Below, in pieces: positions 1 to 9,529 of a stretch of 64,000 bases of DNA. The notes under the pieces were generated by a model. It had not been told where the DNA came from and did not search any database. It saw only the letters and a list, made by a program, of their open reading frames with translations. Numbering within the stretch: the stretch's first letter is position 1; every line of letters begins with the position of its first letter. A program made the translations under genes and the position numbers. The stretch is from CAVTWS01 sp963738445 (GTDB taxonomy: Bacteria; Actinomycetota; Acidimicrobiia; Acidimicrobiales; SHLQ01): the NCBI GenBank assembly GCA_963738445.1, contig CAVTWS010000010.1, positions 114,822 through 178,821 on the forward strand. Reading direction: 5' to 3'.

Positions 1-2
1 CC

Positions 3-284
3 CGGGATGCTCCGTGGCTCGTCGTCGCCTTCACCTCGGCGACGTGCCGGACGTGTGCCGCCACCTGGTCCGAGGTCCGCGCCGCGGCGGGCGAGGACAT
101 CGCCGTCGTCGAGGCCGAGGCCGTGGCGGACCGCGCCGTCCATCAGCGTTACGGCATCGACTCGGTGCCCCTCACGGTCGTCGTCGACGCCGATGGGTCA
201 GTCCGGCGCTCGTTCCTCGGTCCGCTCGCATCCGGCGCGCTGGCGCAGGGCCTCGCCGAGCTCACGGGACGACCGGCCGGCTGA
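3..284 (+). CDS. Thioredoxin-like protein, C-terminal part
   Basis: The reading frame is open from the window edge and ends at TGA 282-284; its start lies outside. The 93 visible residues have a thioredoxin-like layout: a beta strand (PWLVVAFTSATC), a CRTC redox motif near residues 15-18, and the cis-proline strand SVPLTVVVDADGSV near residues 55-68. This suggests a dithiol oxidoreductase or thioredoxin-domain protein, but the substrate cannot be told. It converges on the next gene with no gap: its stop abuts the minus-strand stop at 285-287. Confidence 0.75.
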   Translation, partial: RDAPWLVVAFTSATCRTCAATWSEVRAAAGEDIAVVEAEAVADRAVHQRYGIDSVPLTVVVDADGSVRRSFLGPLASGALAQGLAELTGRPAG

Positions 285-2063
285 TCAGAAGTTCGGGGGC
301 GGTATGACCACCAGCCCCGACACCGCCGGCACGGCCGGCACCAGGAGTCGCGACGACAGGCGGAGCTGCTCGACCTCGGCGGCCACGCCCGACGTCGATT
401 CGACGACGAGCACCAGATCACCGCGGCCCAACACGTCGAGGTCGACGACCACGCGGCGCCCCGCTCCGACCTCCACCGCCAGCGCTTCGGTGGCGGCACC
501 TTCGCCGATGACCCTGATGGTCACCCGCGCCGGCGTGGCGGCAGCAAAATCCGGATTGACCACCGCCAGGATCGACCCCTGTTCGACCGCCGCGCCGGTC
601 AACACGATGAACTGGCGCGTGGCGAGTAGCGACACGCCGTGGGTCACGGCGACGCCCGGCACGATCTCGAAGGCGGTGCCACCCGGCTGACTCGCCGGGT
701 TCGACGGCGCCGTGGTGGTGGTCGGGGGCACCGTGGTCGTGGGAGCGACGGTGGTGGTCTGCTCGCCATCAGTCGTCTCGTCCGACGTCTCGGCCGCGGC
801 ATCAGGGGTTTCGTCGGAGGTTTCCGGCTCGCCCTCGACGGTGGTGGTGGTCTCCTGGGGGACCGCCGTCGTCGTCGTGGTTGGAACCGGCTGCTCCTCC
901 AGGATCGTCGTCCGGACCGTGTCGATGCGGCTCGCCACCATCGGCACCGAGTTCACGGACCGCACCAGCAACGAGAACCCGGCGACATCGTCCATTCGGG
1001 GCTCCTGGTCGAGATCGACCGCGACCGACTGCCGGGCCAGCACCGTCAGCTCGAAGGGTTCGACGGGTATCGACGGGTCGTCGGTGATGACCTCGACGTC
1101 GACCTCGGCCTGCTCGTCGGACGGGTTGAACACCACCAGACGGGACTGCATGCCCTCGTCGAGCCGACCCGTGGGGAAGACCCAGGCTTCCGCCGTGGCC
1201 GGCGCCGGTAGGCCGACCACCAACCCCTGCAGACCGTCGGACTCGAGGGGATCGAGGTCCTGCACCCGTTCCACGACGATGCGCCCGCTCCGCACCACCA
1301 CGGCCGCAGAGACCCGATCGGCCACAGTGATGGGCCCTCCCAGGTCGACATCGGCTTCGTCGAGTTGACCATCGGCCAGCAGGTCCTCGGCGTCCGGGGT
1401 CTCGGTGCCACCGACGGCCAGGGGAACGACGGAGCGTCCCGGTACGACGATGCTCTGGAAGTCGCTCGGCTCCCGGACACCGTTTTCGGTCGCGAACGAC
1501 ACGTCGACCACGGCGTCCTCGGGGAAGGGATTGAACAGGACGAGTGACAGCTCGGCGCCGAGCACCGTGGTCCCCCACGGTTCGTACCAGGTGCTCGAAC
1601 CTCGATCGGCGCACGGCTCGCTGTCCCCGCCGTTCACGCCGGACACACTGTGGTTCACCACCGTCTGCCCGCCGTCGAGCTCGACGGTCGCGGCGAGCCA
1701 CTCGGCATCCGCGATGATATTGGCGAGCGGCAACGACAGTCGCCCCCCCGCTTCCACCGACACCGCTTGGGTCACCGGCTCGGGGCGAGCCGAACCATCG
1801 GCCGGCGCCGACCCGAACACGGTCACCGTGCCCACGGCCGGCACCGAGCCGACGTTGGCGATCGTGACCTCGTGGGCGTCGCTGGCCCGCCCGGCCACGC
1901 AGAACCAGGAGACAGGACGGTCGAGCGCGACCGACGCCAGCGACGCCGGCAGGCCCGACTCGATGGACGTCGACCGCTCGGGTCGGTTGTCCGCGTCGTA
2001 ACGGGCCGCGGCGATCATGACGGCCGGGATGGCGAGCACCGCCGGCCAGCGAATCGCTCTCAT
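285..2063 (-). CDS. Secreted DUF5719-like protein
   Basis: 592-residue protein. I start it at the ATG ending at 2063 because GGAGG lies 5 nt upstream and the ATG overlaps the upstream stop (ATGA). The N-terminus is a signal or anchor segment (AVLAIPAVMIAAA). The rest is beta-rich repeats with phrases such as LVVFNPSDEQAEVDV and LVLFNPFPEDAVVDV, interrupted by a Thr/Pro/Glu-rich linker near residues 360-430. This matches the DUF5719 type found in actinobacteria beside large family-2 glycosyltransferases, which is the context here. A cell-surface role is inferred; no catalytic motif is visible. Confidence 0.72.
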   Translation of the reverse strand: MRAIRWPAVLAIPAVMIAAARYDADNRPERSTSIESGLPASLASVALDRPVSWFCVAGRASDAHEVTIANVGSVPAVGTVTVFGSAPADGSARPEPVTQAVSVEAGGRLSLPLANIIADAEWLAATVELDGGQTVVNHSVSGVNGGDSEPCADRGSSTWYEPWGTTVLGAELSLVLFNPFPEDAVVDVSFATENGVREPSDFQSIVVPGRSVVPLAVGGTETPDAEDLLADGQLDEADVDLGGPITVADRVSAAVVVRSGRIVVERVQDLDPLESDGLQGLVVGLPAPATAEAWVFPTGRLDEGMQSRLVVFNPSDEQAEVDVEVITDDPSIPVEPFELTVLARQSVAVDLDQEPRMDDVAGFSLLVRSVNSVPMVASRIDTVRTTILEEQPVPTTTTTAVPQETTTTVEGEPETSDETPDAAAETSDETTDGEQTTTVAPTTTVPPTTTTAPSNPASQPGGTAFEIVPGVAVTHGVSLLATRQFIVLTGAAVEQGSILAVVNPDFAAATPARVTIRVIGEGAATEALAVEVGAGRRVVVDLDVLGRGDLVLVVESTSGVAAEVEQLRLSSRLLVPAVPAVSGLVVIPPPNF

Positions 2064-5000
2064 CGGCGCCTCCTCGTGCGCAGCCGAATCGACAACAGCC
2101 CGGCGAACAACCAGGCGGCCACCTGGGCGAGGCGGGCCACCTTGCTCGACGTCGACGCCTCGAAACGGAGCCGGCCATCGCCGCCCTCGCCGACGGCGAA
2201 CGCCATCCGGCTGTCCGCTACCCGTTGCACGGGCACGTTCTGTCCGCCCACCTCGAGCCGCCATCCCGGGTCGTAGCTCTGGGCCACGAACACGTCGTGA
2301 TCGCCGAGCACGACACCGGACCACGTCGGCCCGGCCGCCGCCTCGGTGAGCACGGGCACCGTGAGGGTGCCGTCGTCGACCATCTCGGCCTCGCCGCCCT
2401 CCGGCCGGGGCGACGCCGCCCGCACCGAGATCCAGGACGAGTTCTCATAGACGGTCAGCGCAGCGTTGACGTTCACCCTCTGCAGGTCGAGCTGCTCGGA
2501 CATACCGTCGACGACCTCCCGGGGCACCGGTCGCTCGATGTCGCCGAACGGTTCGGGAGCCAGGCGGTGGACGAGCACGACGTACCGAACCCCGTAGGCG
2601 GACAGGGTGGCTCCCAGGCGATTGGTGTCGCCATCCACTGCGGTCGTCGAGCGCGTCACGAAGCCCACGTAAGCCGTTGTCGGATTCATCGACGTAGCGG
2701 TGGGTGAACCCGGGCGGACCGTCGTCGGAGGTCGCGACGGCGAGATCGCCCAACAGCGGCCAACCGGTGGCCGGCAACACCTCCTGATCGCCGATCCACA
2801 CGATGCGGAAGGAGCCTTCGACGGGATCGCGATCGAACAGGGTGAACACGTTGTCGAAGTCGCCTCGAGGGGTCTCCCACCGGCCTTCGATCGACGCCGC
2901 CACCACCAGGGCCGCCGATCCGGCGAACCCGGTAAGGGCCACGACCGCCATCGCGCCTCGCCAGTTCACCGACACGCGACCCAGATCGGCTTCGACCGCG
3001 GCGACCGACATCCCCGTCGCGAGAGCCAGACCCGCGGCGGCCATCGCCAACGTGGCTTCGGGAGCCGGGAGGGGTATGTCGAGGCGGCCCCACTCCCCCG
3101 CCCAGGTGAGCGCCCACGACGTCAACGCCACGAGCCAGCCCCGAACCGCCCAGGCCAGGCGCCAGTCCCGGGCCACGAGCAGGGCGAACGCGGGTGGCGC
3201 CAACACCGCCCAGGCGAGCCACGAACCGCCATAGGGCCCCGTGTCGAAGTGGAACAGGTCGGCGAGCGAGATGTCGCCGGGACCGACGGAACCCGAACCA
3301 CCGATGGTCGCCCACTCGCCACCGTCACGGGTGACGTCGAGCACCCACGGGAGGTGCAATGCCACGGCCAGGGCCGAGCCGCCGACGACCACGGCCACGA
3401 GACGGTGAACCCGACCGATCTGACCGACGATGATGCCCCCGCCGATCAGCCCCACCGCCGCCACCCCGACCAGCACGAGGACGTACGGCGAGATGGCGCC
3501 CGCCAACGCCAGACCACCGGCGAGGCCGATGGCGATGCGGGTCCAACCGAGCGAGGCGGTCGGTCCGACCCGTCCGCCGGAAGCGCCCCAGGGGGCCGCA
3601 CCGAGCGCTCGGCTCAGGGCGCCCAGGATCCACGGCGCGACCGCGTACGCCACCAAACCGGTGACGCTCGCTCGGGCCATGGCGTTGAGCGGCACCGGAA
3701 CCACGGCGTACAGCGCCATGGCCCCCACCCGAGCCCGCCGCGACCCGGTGGGAGCGAGCATCCTCCACGTCCCGACCAGACCGACCGGAATCAGCCCCAG
3801 GATGAGTACCGTCCGGATCAAGCCGGTCGCCCCGAAGGTGACGACCGACGCCAGGCCCAGGAGCGCCTCGGCGAACGGGGTCGCGCCATCGTCGCCCAGG
3901 CCGCTCGGCCGCCAGCCCGACCACCACTCCCGCAGGAGGTCACCCGACCCCTCCGGCAGCGGCGCGAACTCGCCCACGTTCGGCGGTCCGCCGATCAGGT
4001 GGCGCGAGCCGAGCAGGTAGACGGCCAGCACCACCGCCCACGCCAGCATGGCGTTGCGTACCGGGCTGTCGTGGAGACCCGACGAGATCGCCCGTCGGGT
4101 GTTCTCGACCAGGCCGTCGTCGTCGTCGATCTTCAGGAGGCGGCGGAGTCCGCGATTGATCTGGGCGCTGCCCCGTTCCTGCATCGGACGGATCTCGTGG
4201 TCGTGCAACCGACGGACCTGATCGAGCGCCCGGCGCCGCCGCCGGATCTCCGCGCCCCGCTTCAGGTTCCAGGTCCACGCCCCCCAGACCGCCCGGGCCC
4301 GGTCCGGGTGGAGCGTGAGCACCGCGACGATCGTCTCGATGACCGTCAGCGCGAGCAACTGGGGCAGCACCCGCAAGCGGTGCAGCCAGGTGTAGTTGGA
4401 CAGCACCATGCGCAGGCGGTGCCGGGCCTCGGTCGCCCGGGTGTCGTCCCGCCCGCGGCGAGCCAGCAACCGGTGCCGGTGCCGCACGACCGCATCGGGC
4501 GCGACGATGACCCGACGCCCGCGACCTGCGCTCGCCAGCACAGGTCGACATCCTCGCCCCGGAACGTCATGACCTCGTCGAACCCACCGAGCGCGTGGAA
4601 GAGGTCGGCCCGCACGAGCAGGCAGGAGCCGGGGATGGCGAAGACGTCACGGACGGCGTCGTGCTGCTCCTGGTCGAGCTCACCGGGCTCGACGATCGGA
4701 TCGACGACCCCGAACTTGTCGACACCCCAGCCCACGTCCTGCAACCGGCGCGGGTCGTCCCAGTCGACGATCTTGGGCCCGACGACACCAGCGTTGGACT
4801 GGCCGGCCTCACGCACCATGGTCGACACCGCGGTCCGGGCCAGGGCGACATCGTCGTGGCAGATCAGATAGTAGGCGCCGACGCCGGCGTCCTCCCCGAG
4901 CACCCGGTTGGCCGACTCGGCGAAGCCCTCGGCGTCCCGAGCGGCGAGGACGACCGCGTCCGGCAGGATCTCGTGGACCCACGCCGCCAGACTGTCGGGC

Positions 5001-5647
5001 TCGTCGTCGACGGTCGCGACCGGCGCCGATGCCTCAACCGAACCGGCCGCCGCCGTAGAGACCTCCGGAGGAGCCTCCGGACCTGGTTCCTCGGCAAAGG
5101 CTGACTCGACGTTCCCCTCGAGCTCGTCGTCGAAGTCGTCGTCGAGGTCGTCGGTCTCGACCGCGTCGTCTGGGCTCGGGGTGCCGGCGTCTGGGTCGGC
5201 GGCAACGGTGTCCGGGCCGGCGGTGCCGGCGTCCTCCCGATCGGGAGGGGTCTCCTCGTCGACGTCCCCGCCGTCGAGGTCGTCGTCGTACTCATCGTCG
5301 TCGTCGAGGTCGTCGTCGTACTCGTCCTCGTCGTAGAAGTCGTCGTCGTAGTCGTCATCGTCGTCGTAGTCGTCGTCGTCGAACTCGTCGTCGTATCTGT
5401 CTCGGGACGGTGCGACCGCCATCCGCTCGCCGGCGCCCGCCGTGCGGCGAGCCCGACGCTCGATGGCCCGACCCGCCGCCGGAGCGGGGCCCGAATCGAC
5501 CACGACCACCCGCAGCGCCGGATGATCCTGAGCCGCCAGACCCAGCAACGTCTCGTCGAACCACGGCCCCGGTTCATGGGCCACCACGACGGCCACGACC
5601 GACGGCACGGGGGCCCGTCGCGGCTGGGGAGATGGATCGGGGGCCAC
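2060..5647 (-). CDS. Family-2 glycosyltransferase fused to large membrane domain (two frameshifts)
   Basis: One gene of about 1,195 codons with two apparent 1-base errors. It starts at GTG 5645-5647 with a GT-A fold (VVAVVVAHEPGPWFDETLLGLAAQ). Residues about 82-200 are an extremely Asp/Glu-rich insertion, after which the GT2 core resumes (YYLICHDDVAL, GPKIVDWDD, FRGEDVDLCWRAQ). A lost G near 4508-4512 shifts the frame before VIVAPDAVVRHRH. The second half has about ten membrane segments. An extra T near 2673 shifts the frame before YVGFVTRSTTAVDG, leading to a C-terminal extracytoplasmic domain and a last helix ending RLRTRRRR. It probably glycosylates envelope material. It overlaps the DUF5719 gene by 4 bp. 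Confidence 0.8.
5128..5400 (-). repeat. Acidic low-complexity coding repeat (GAC/GAG/TAC)
   Basis: On the plus strand this reads as long runs of cgtcgtcgt with interspersed tcctcg and gtactc. On the coding strand it encodes Asp runs broken by Tyr, Glu and Phe. It lies inside the glycosyltransferase domain, between the first beta-alpha-beta unit and the part with the HDD motif. The frame stays open throughout, so it is a coding insertion rather than junk. Such repeats are prone to slippage. Confidence 0.8.
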
Positions 5648-5814
5648 GATCGGAGGAGGCTATCGCTCAGGCGGTCGGCTTCCGGGGCGGGACGTGCGAG
5701 GTCGTGCCCATGCGGCTCGGCTCGTCCGGCGCGGGGCCGCTAGTGTCGCCCCGTGATCAGTGCGACGACCCCCGCCACACACGGGTCGCCGCCCCAGAAC
5801 AGGTCTCGGAGCTC

Positions 5815-6750
5815 ATGCGGGCCCTGATCACGGGAGCCCAGGGCTTCGTCGGACGCCACCTGGCGGCGCATCTGATCGAGGCCGGTGACCACGTGATCGC
5901 GACGGACCACCGCGACGGCGGCCCCGACATCACCGACCGCCCCGCCCTGACCGCTTTCATCGGCGAGACCCGACCCGAGGTCGTCTATCACCTGGCCGCC
6001 CAGAGCGATGTCGGGCGCAGTTGGACCGCGGCCGACGAGACCTTTTCGGTCAACCTCGGGGGCACGCGGTCGGTGCTCGAGGCGGCTCGGGCCGGTGGGG
6101 TGGCGCGCGTCCTGTCGGTGACCAGCGCCGACATCTACGGCGTGGTCCGGGCCGACGAGCTCCCGCTACCCGAATCGGCCCCCCTCCGGCCGGTGAGCCC
6201 GTACGCGGCCAGCAAGGCCGCCGCCGACATGGTCTGCCTGCAGGCGTTCCTGGGGTATGGACTCGGCGTCATCCGGATCCGCTCGTTCAACCACCTCGGC
6301 CCGGGCCAGAGCCGTCACTTCATCGCCCCGGCGCTCGCCGAGCAGATCGCCGCCAACGAACGGACCGGGTCGGACGAACTGCGGGTCGGCAACCTCGAAC
6401 CCCGCCGAGACTTCACCGATGTCCGTGACGTCGTCCGGGCCTACCGTCTGCTCGCCGAGCACGGGATCCCGGGCGAGGCGTACAACGTGTGCACCGGCAC
6501 CGACATCTCCATCCGGGACCTCGCCGAACGTCTGGTCGCCAAGGCCACGCGGTCGATGCGCCTCATCGAGAGTCCTGAGCTCGGTCGTCCGGTCGACCTG
6601 CCCGTCCTCCGCGGCGACAACACCAAGCTGGTCGCCGACACGGGGTGGCGACCGGAGGTCCCACTGGACCGTACGCTGACAGACCTGCTCGACGACTGCC
6701 GCACCCGTGCGGCGCCGGGCGATGACCCCGGAGGTTCTCCCACCGAATGA
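5815..6750 (+). CDS. NAD(P)-dependent sugar epimerase/reductase, GDP-4-keto-6-deoxymannose reductase-like
   Basis: 311-residue extended SDR protein. The Rossmann motif GAQGFVGRHL is at residues 7-16, and the catalytic Thr/Ser (SVTSAD) is followed by Y130 and K134 in YAASK. The NxxGPGQ stretch (NHLGPGQSRHF) is typical of GDP-sugar SDRs of the RMD/GMD type. It is followed at once by gmd with an ATGA overlap. The pair would convert GDP-mannose to a GDP-6-deoxyhexose such as GDP-rhamnose; the exact product is inference. Start chosen at ATG 5815, with GGAG just upstream; upstream in-frame codons do not look like SDR sequence. Confidence 0.8.
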   Translation: MRALITGAQGFVGRHLAAHLIEAGDHVIATDHRDGGPDITDRPALTAFIGETRPEVVYHLAAQSDVGRSWTAADETFSVNLGGTRSVLEAARAGGVARVLSVTSADIYGVVRADELPLPESAPLRPVSPYAASKAAADMVCLQAFLGYGLGVIRIRSFNHLGPGQSRHFIAPALAEQIAANERTGSDELRVGNLEPRRDFTDVRDVVRAYRLLAEHGIPGEAYNVCTGTDISIRDLAERLVAKATRSMRLIESPELGRPVDLPVLRGDNTKLVADTGWRPEVPLDRTLTDLLDDCRTRAAPGDDPGGSPTE

Positions 6751-7730
6751 CTACTCGAGCCTTCATCACGGGCATCACGGGGCAGGACGGCTCCTACCTG
6801 GCCGAGCTGCTGCTCGCCCAGGGCGTCGAGGTGATCGGCATGGTGCGCCGATCCAGCACCGTCAACTTCGAGCGGATCGCCCACATCCAGGACCGCATCA
6901 CGTTCGTGTCGGGCGACCTCCTCGACGAGGTGTCGATGATCGACGCCCTCCGGGAGCACCGCCCCCATCACGTCTACAACCTGGCCGCTCAGTCGTTCGT
7001 GCAGACCAGCTTCGGCCAACCCGTGCTGACCGGCGAGACCACCGCGCTCGGCGTGACCCGTCTGCTCGACGCGATCCGGATCGTCGACCCCGAGATCCGC
7101 TTCTACCAGGCGTCGAGCTCGCGAGATGTTCGGCAAGGTTCGCGAGGTCCCCCAGGTGGAGACGACGCCGTTCCATCCCCGGAGCCCGTACGGCGTGGCC
7201 AAGGTGTACGGGCACTGGATCACGGTCAACTACCGGGAGTCCTACGACCTGCATGCCTCGTCCGGCATGTTGTTCAACCACGAGTCTCCGCGCCGGGGCA
7301 TGGAGTTCGTGACCCGCAAGATCAGCCATGCCGTCGCTCAGATCAAGCTGGGCCGGGCCACCGAGCTGCGCCTGGGCAACCTCGAGGCCCAGCGCGGACT
7401 GGGGCTTCGCCGGCGACTATGTCGAGGCCATGTGGATGATGATGCGAACAGGACCAGCCGGACGACTACGTGGTGTGCACGGGCGAGACCCATTCGGTAC
7501 GGGAGTTCTGCCAGCTGGCGTTCGATCACGTCGGCCTCGATTGGGAGAAGTACGTCGTGATCGACGAGAAGTTCTTCCGTCCGGCGGAGGTCGATCTGCT
7601 CGTGGGCGACTACACCAAGGCGACCGATGTCCTCGGCTGGCGGCCCCGTACCACGTTCGACGAGCTCGTCCGGAAGATGGTCGACGCCGACATCGACCTG
7701 CTCACCGGCAAGCTCCGCGCCCTGTCGTGA
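6747..7730 (+). CDS. gmd: GDP-mannose 4,6-dehydratase (frameshifted)
   Basis: The N-terminus is diagnostic for GMD: AFITGITGQDGSYLAELLL, then GMVRRSSTVNFERI. Later come FGKVREVPQVETTPFHPRSPYGVAK with the YxxxK pair, FNHESPRRG, and LGNLEAQR with WGFAGDYVEAMW. The C-terminus is KVDLL-like (EVDLLVGDYTKATDVLGWRP). The frame changes near 7120, 7392 and 7450, always by one base, so the protein of about 327 residues is split only by apparent sequencing errors. It makes GDP-4-keto-6-deoxy-D-mannose from GDP-D-mannose. ATG 6747 overlaps the stop of the RMD-like gene, and its own stop overlaps the GTG of fbiA. Confidence 0.88.
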
Positions 7731-8749
7731 CCGGGTCCCCTCGGGTCACGGTGATCGCCGGCGGCGTGGGCGCGGCCCGGTTCCTCGCCGGCCTGCTCCC
7801 CGTCATCGGCGCCCGCAACGTCACCGCGATCGTCAACGTGGCCGACGACACCATCCTCCATGGTCTCCATGTGGGCCCCGATCTCGACACCGTCACCTAC
7901 ACGTTGTCGGGCCAGGTGAACCCCGACACCGGGTGGGGCCTGGCCGGCGAGTCCTGGCAGGCCATGACCACCATGGAGCGGCTGGGCGGCCCGGCGTGGT
8001 TCCGCCTCGGCGATCGTGATCTCGGCACGCACCTCTACCGCACCCACCGGCTGCGGGAGGGAGCCACCCTCACCACGGTGACCGCCGAGATCGCCCGCGG
8101 GTTCGACCTGGAGCTCACCCTCTGCCCCGTCACCGACGACCCGGTGCAGACGTTTGTCACACTCGCCCCCGTGGGCGACGGCGTCACACTCGCCCCCGTG
8201 GGCGACGGCGTCACGCTCGCCCCCGTGGGCGAGGAGGTCGCCTTTCAGGACTACTTCGTGCGGCGCCGGCATGCCGATCCCATCACCGCGGTGACGTTCC
8301 GCGGCCTCGACGTGAGCCGGCCGGCACCGGGCGTGATCGCGGCGATCGAGGAGGCCGACGTCGTGGTCATCGCCCCGTCGAACCCGATCGTCTCCATCGG
8401 ACCCGTGGTGGGCGTCCCAGGCGTCCGAGAGGCGTTGCGGGCCCACCGCAGCGCCGTCGTCGCCGTCTCGCCCATCATCGCCGGAGCGGCGCTCAAGGGC
8501 CCCGCTGATCGCATGCTCACCGAGTTGGGCCACGAGGCATCCGTACGGGGGGTGGCCCGCTTGTACGCCGACATGGCCTCCGTCCTGGTCGTCGACGAGG
8601 CCGACCGCTCCGCCGTGGCCGACATCGAGGCCGAGGGCATGGGCGCCATGGTGTGCCCCACCATCATGTCGGCACCCGCCATCGCCGAGGCCCTGGCTCG
8701 GGCAACCCTCGCTGCGGTCGGTGTGCACCTCGACGGGGGCCGCCCGTGA
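7727..8749 (+). CDS. fbiA: 2-phospho-L-lactate/phosphoenolpyruvate transferase of coenzyme F420 synthesis (CofD/FbiA)
   Basis: 340 residues, starting with GTG 7727, which overlaps the gmd stop (GTGA). Recognisable CofD features are the N-terminal VIAGGVGAARFLAGL, the NVADDTILHGLHVGPDLDTV block that binds the phosphodeazaflavin Fo, DTGWGLAGESW, the FQDYFVRRRH segment and the APSNPIVSIGP loop. In actinobacteria FbiA joins Fo to a phosphoenolpyruvyl-GDP donor to give dehydro-F420-0. A 27-bp unit is present three times at 8156-8236, adding about 18 residues to a loop just before FQDYF. fbiB follows with another GTGA overlap. Confidence 0.92.
   Translation: MTGSPRVTVIAGGVGAARFLAGLLPVIGARNVTAIVNVADDTILHGLHVGPDLDTVTYTLSGQVNPDTGWGLAGESWQAMTTMERLGGPAWFRLGDRDLGTHLYRTHRLREGATLTTVTAEIARGFDLELTLCPVTDDPVQTFVTLAPVGDGVTLAPVGDGVTLAPVGEEVAFQDYFVRRRHADPITAVTFRGLDVSRPAPGVIAAIEEADVVVIAPSNPIVSIGPVVGVPGVREALRAHRSAVVAVSPIIAGAALKGPADRMLTELGHEASVRGVARLYADMASVLVVDEADRSAVADIEAEGMGAMVCPTIMSAPAIAEALARATLAAVGVHLDGGRP
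8156..8236 (+). repeat. 27-bp tandem repeat x3 inside fbiA
   Basis: The unit begins at 8156, 8183 and 8210 and encodes VTLAPVGDG, VTLAPVGDG and VTLAPVGEE. The first two units are identical, and the third differs at a few bases near its end and by one synonymous change. The length is a multiple of three, so the frame is kept. Confidence 0.95.
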
Positions 8750-9444
8750 ACCCGGTGTCGCTCATCCCGGTCACCGGCCTGCCCGAGATCGAGCGGGGCG
8801 CCGATCTGGCCGGGCTGATCGCCGCCGCGGCCGAGCTCCTCGACGGTGACGTCGTGGTCGTGACCCAGAAGATCGTGTCGAAAGCGGAAGGCAAGATCGT
8901 CGACGTCGACCCGGACGATCCCTTGAGCCACAAGCCGCTCGTCGAGCAGGAAGCCGTCCGGGTGTTGCGCCGCCGCGGCGAGCTGCTCATCACCGAGACG
9001 AAACATGGCTTCGTCTGCGCCAACGCCGGTATCGACCTCAGCAACGTGGCTCGAGGTCAGGCCGCGCTCCTCCCCGACGATTCCGACCGATCCGCCCGCC
9101 GGATCCGTGATGGTCTCCGGGCCCGCGCCGGGGTCGAAGTCGCCGTCATCGTGTCCGACACCTTCGGCCGGCCGTGGCGTCGCGGCGTCACCGACGTCGC
9201 CATCGGGTCGGCCGGCATCATCCCTGTCGTCGACCTTCGCGGCACGACCGATGCCCTCGGCCGGGAGCTCCACGTGACCGAGGTGGCGGTGGTCGACGAG
9301 CTGGCGGCGGCGGCCGAGCTCGTGATGGGCAAGTCGTCGGGGATTCCGGTGGCGATCGTCCGGGGTGTCGACCCGGCCTGGTTCGGCGGCGGAAGTGTCG
9401 CCACCGATCTCATCCGGCATCCCAACGACGACCTCTTCCGCTGA
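8746..9444 (+). CDS. fbiB: Coenzyme F420:L-glutamate ligase, single-domain (CofE)
   Basis: 232 residues from GTG 8746. It shows the CofE domain: DVVVVTQKIVSKAEGKIV, ETKHGFVCANAGID, ISDTFGRPWRRG-like (VSDTFGRPWRRGVTDVAIG) and ELHVTEVAVVDELAAAAELVMGK. The enzyme adds the poly-glutamate tail to F420-0. Mycobacterial FbiB carries an additional C-terminal FMN reductase domain of about 200 residues that reduces dehydro-F420-0. That domain is absent here: the gene ends at TGA 9444 in clean sequence, so the reductase must be encoded elsewhere. It is translationally coupled to fbiA. Confidence 0.9.
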   Translation: MNPVSLIPVTGLPEIERGADLAGLIAAAAELLDGDVVVVTQKIVSKAEGKIVDVDPDDPLSHKPLVEQEAVRVLRRRGELLITETKHGFVCANAGIDLSNVARGQAALLPDDSDRSARRIRDGLRARAGVEVAVIVSDTFGRPWRRGVTDVAIGSAGIIPVVDLRGTTDALGRELHVTEVAVVDELAAAAELVMGKSSGIPVAIVRGVDPAWFGGGSVATDLIRHPNDDLFR

Positions 9445-9529
9445 GCCCCGACGGCGACCCGTACGGCGGGCGAAACCGGGCCGAGCAGGGTGTGACCATG
9501 GGCACGGGTGTCCGGTAGGGTCCGCAGCC

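Noticed and set aside
5410..5814. N-terminal extension of the RMD-like protein
   Set aside because: The translation is Arg/Pro-rich, antisense to the glycosyltransferase gene, and the Rossmann motif begins right after ATG 5815.
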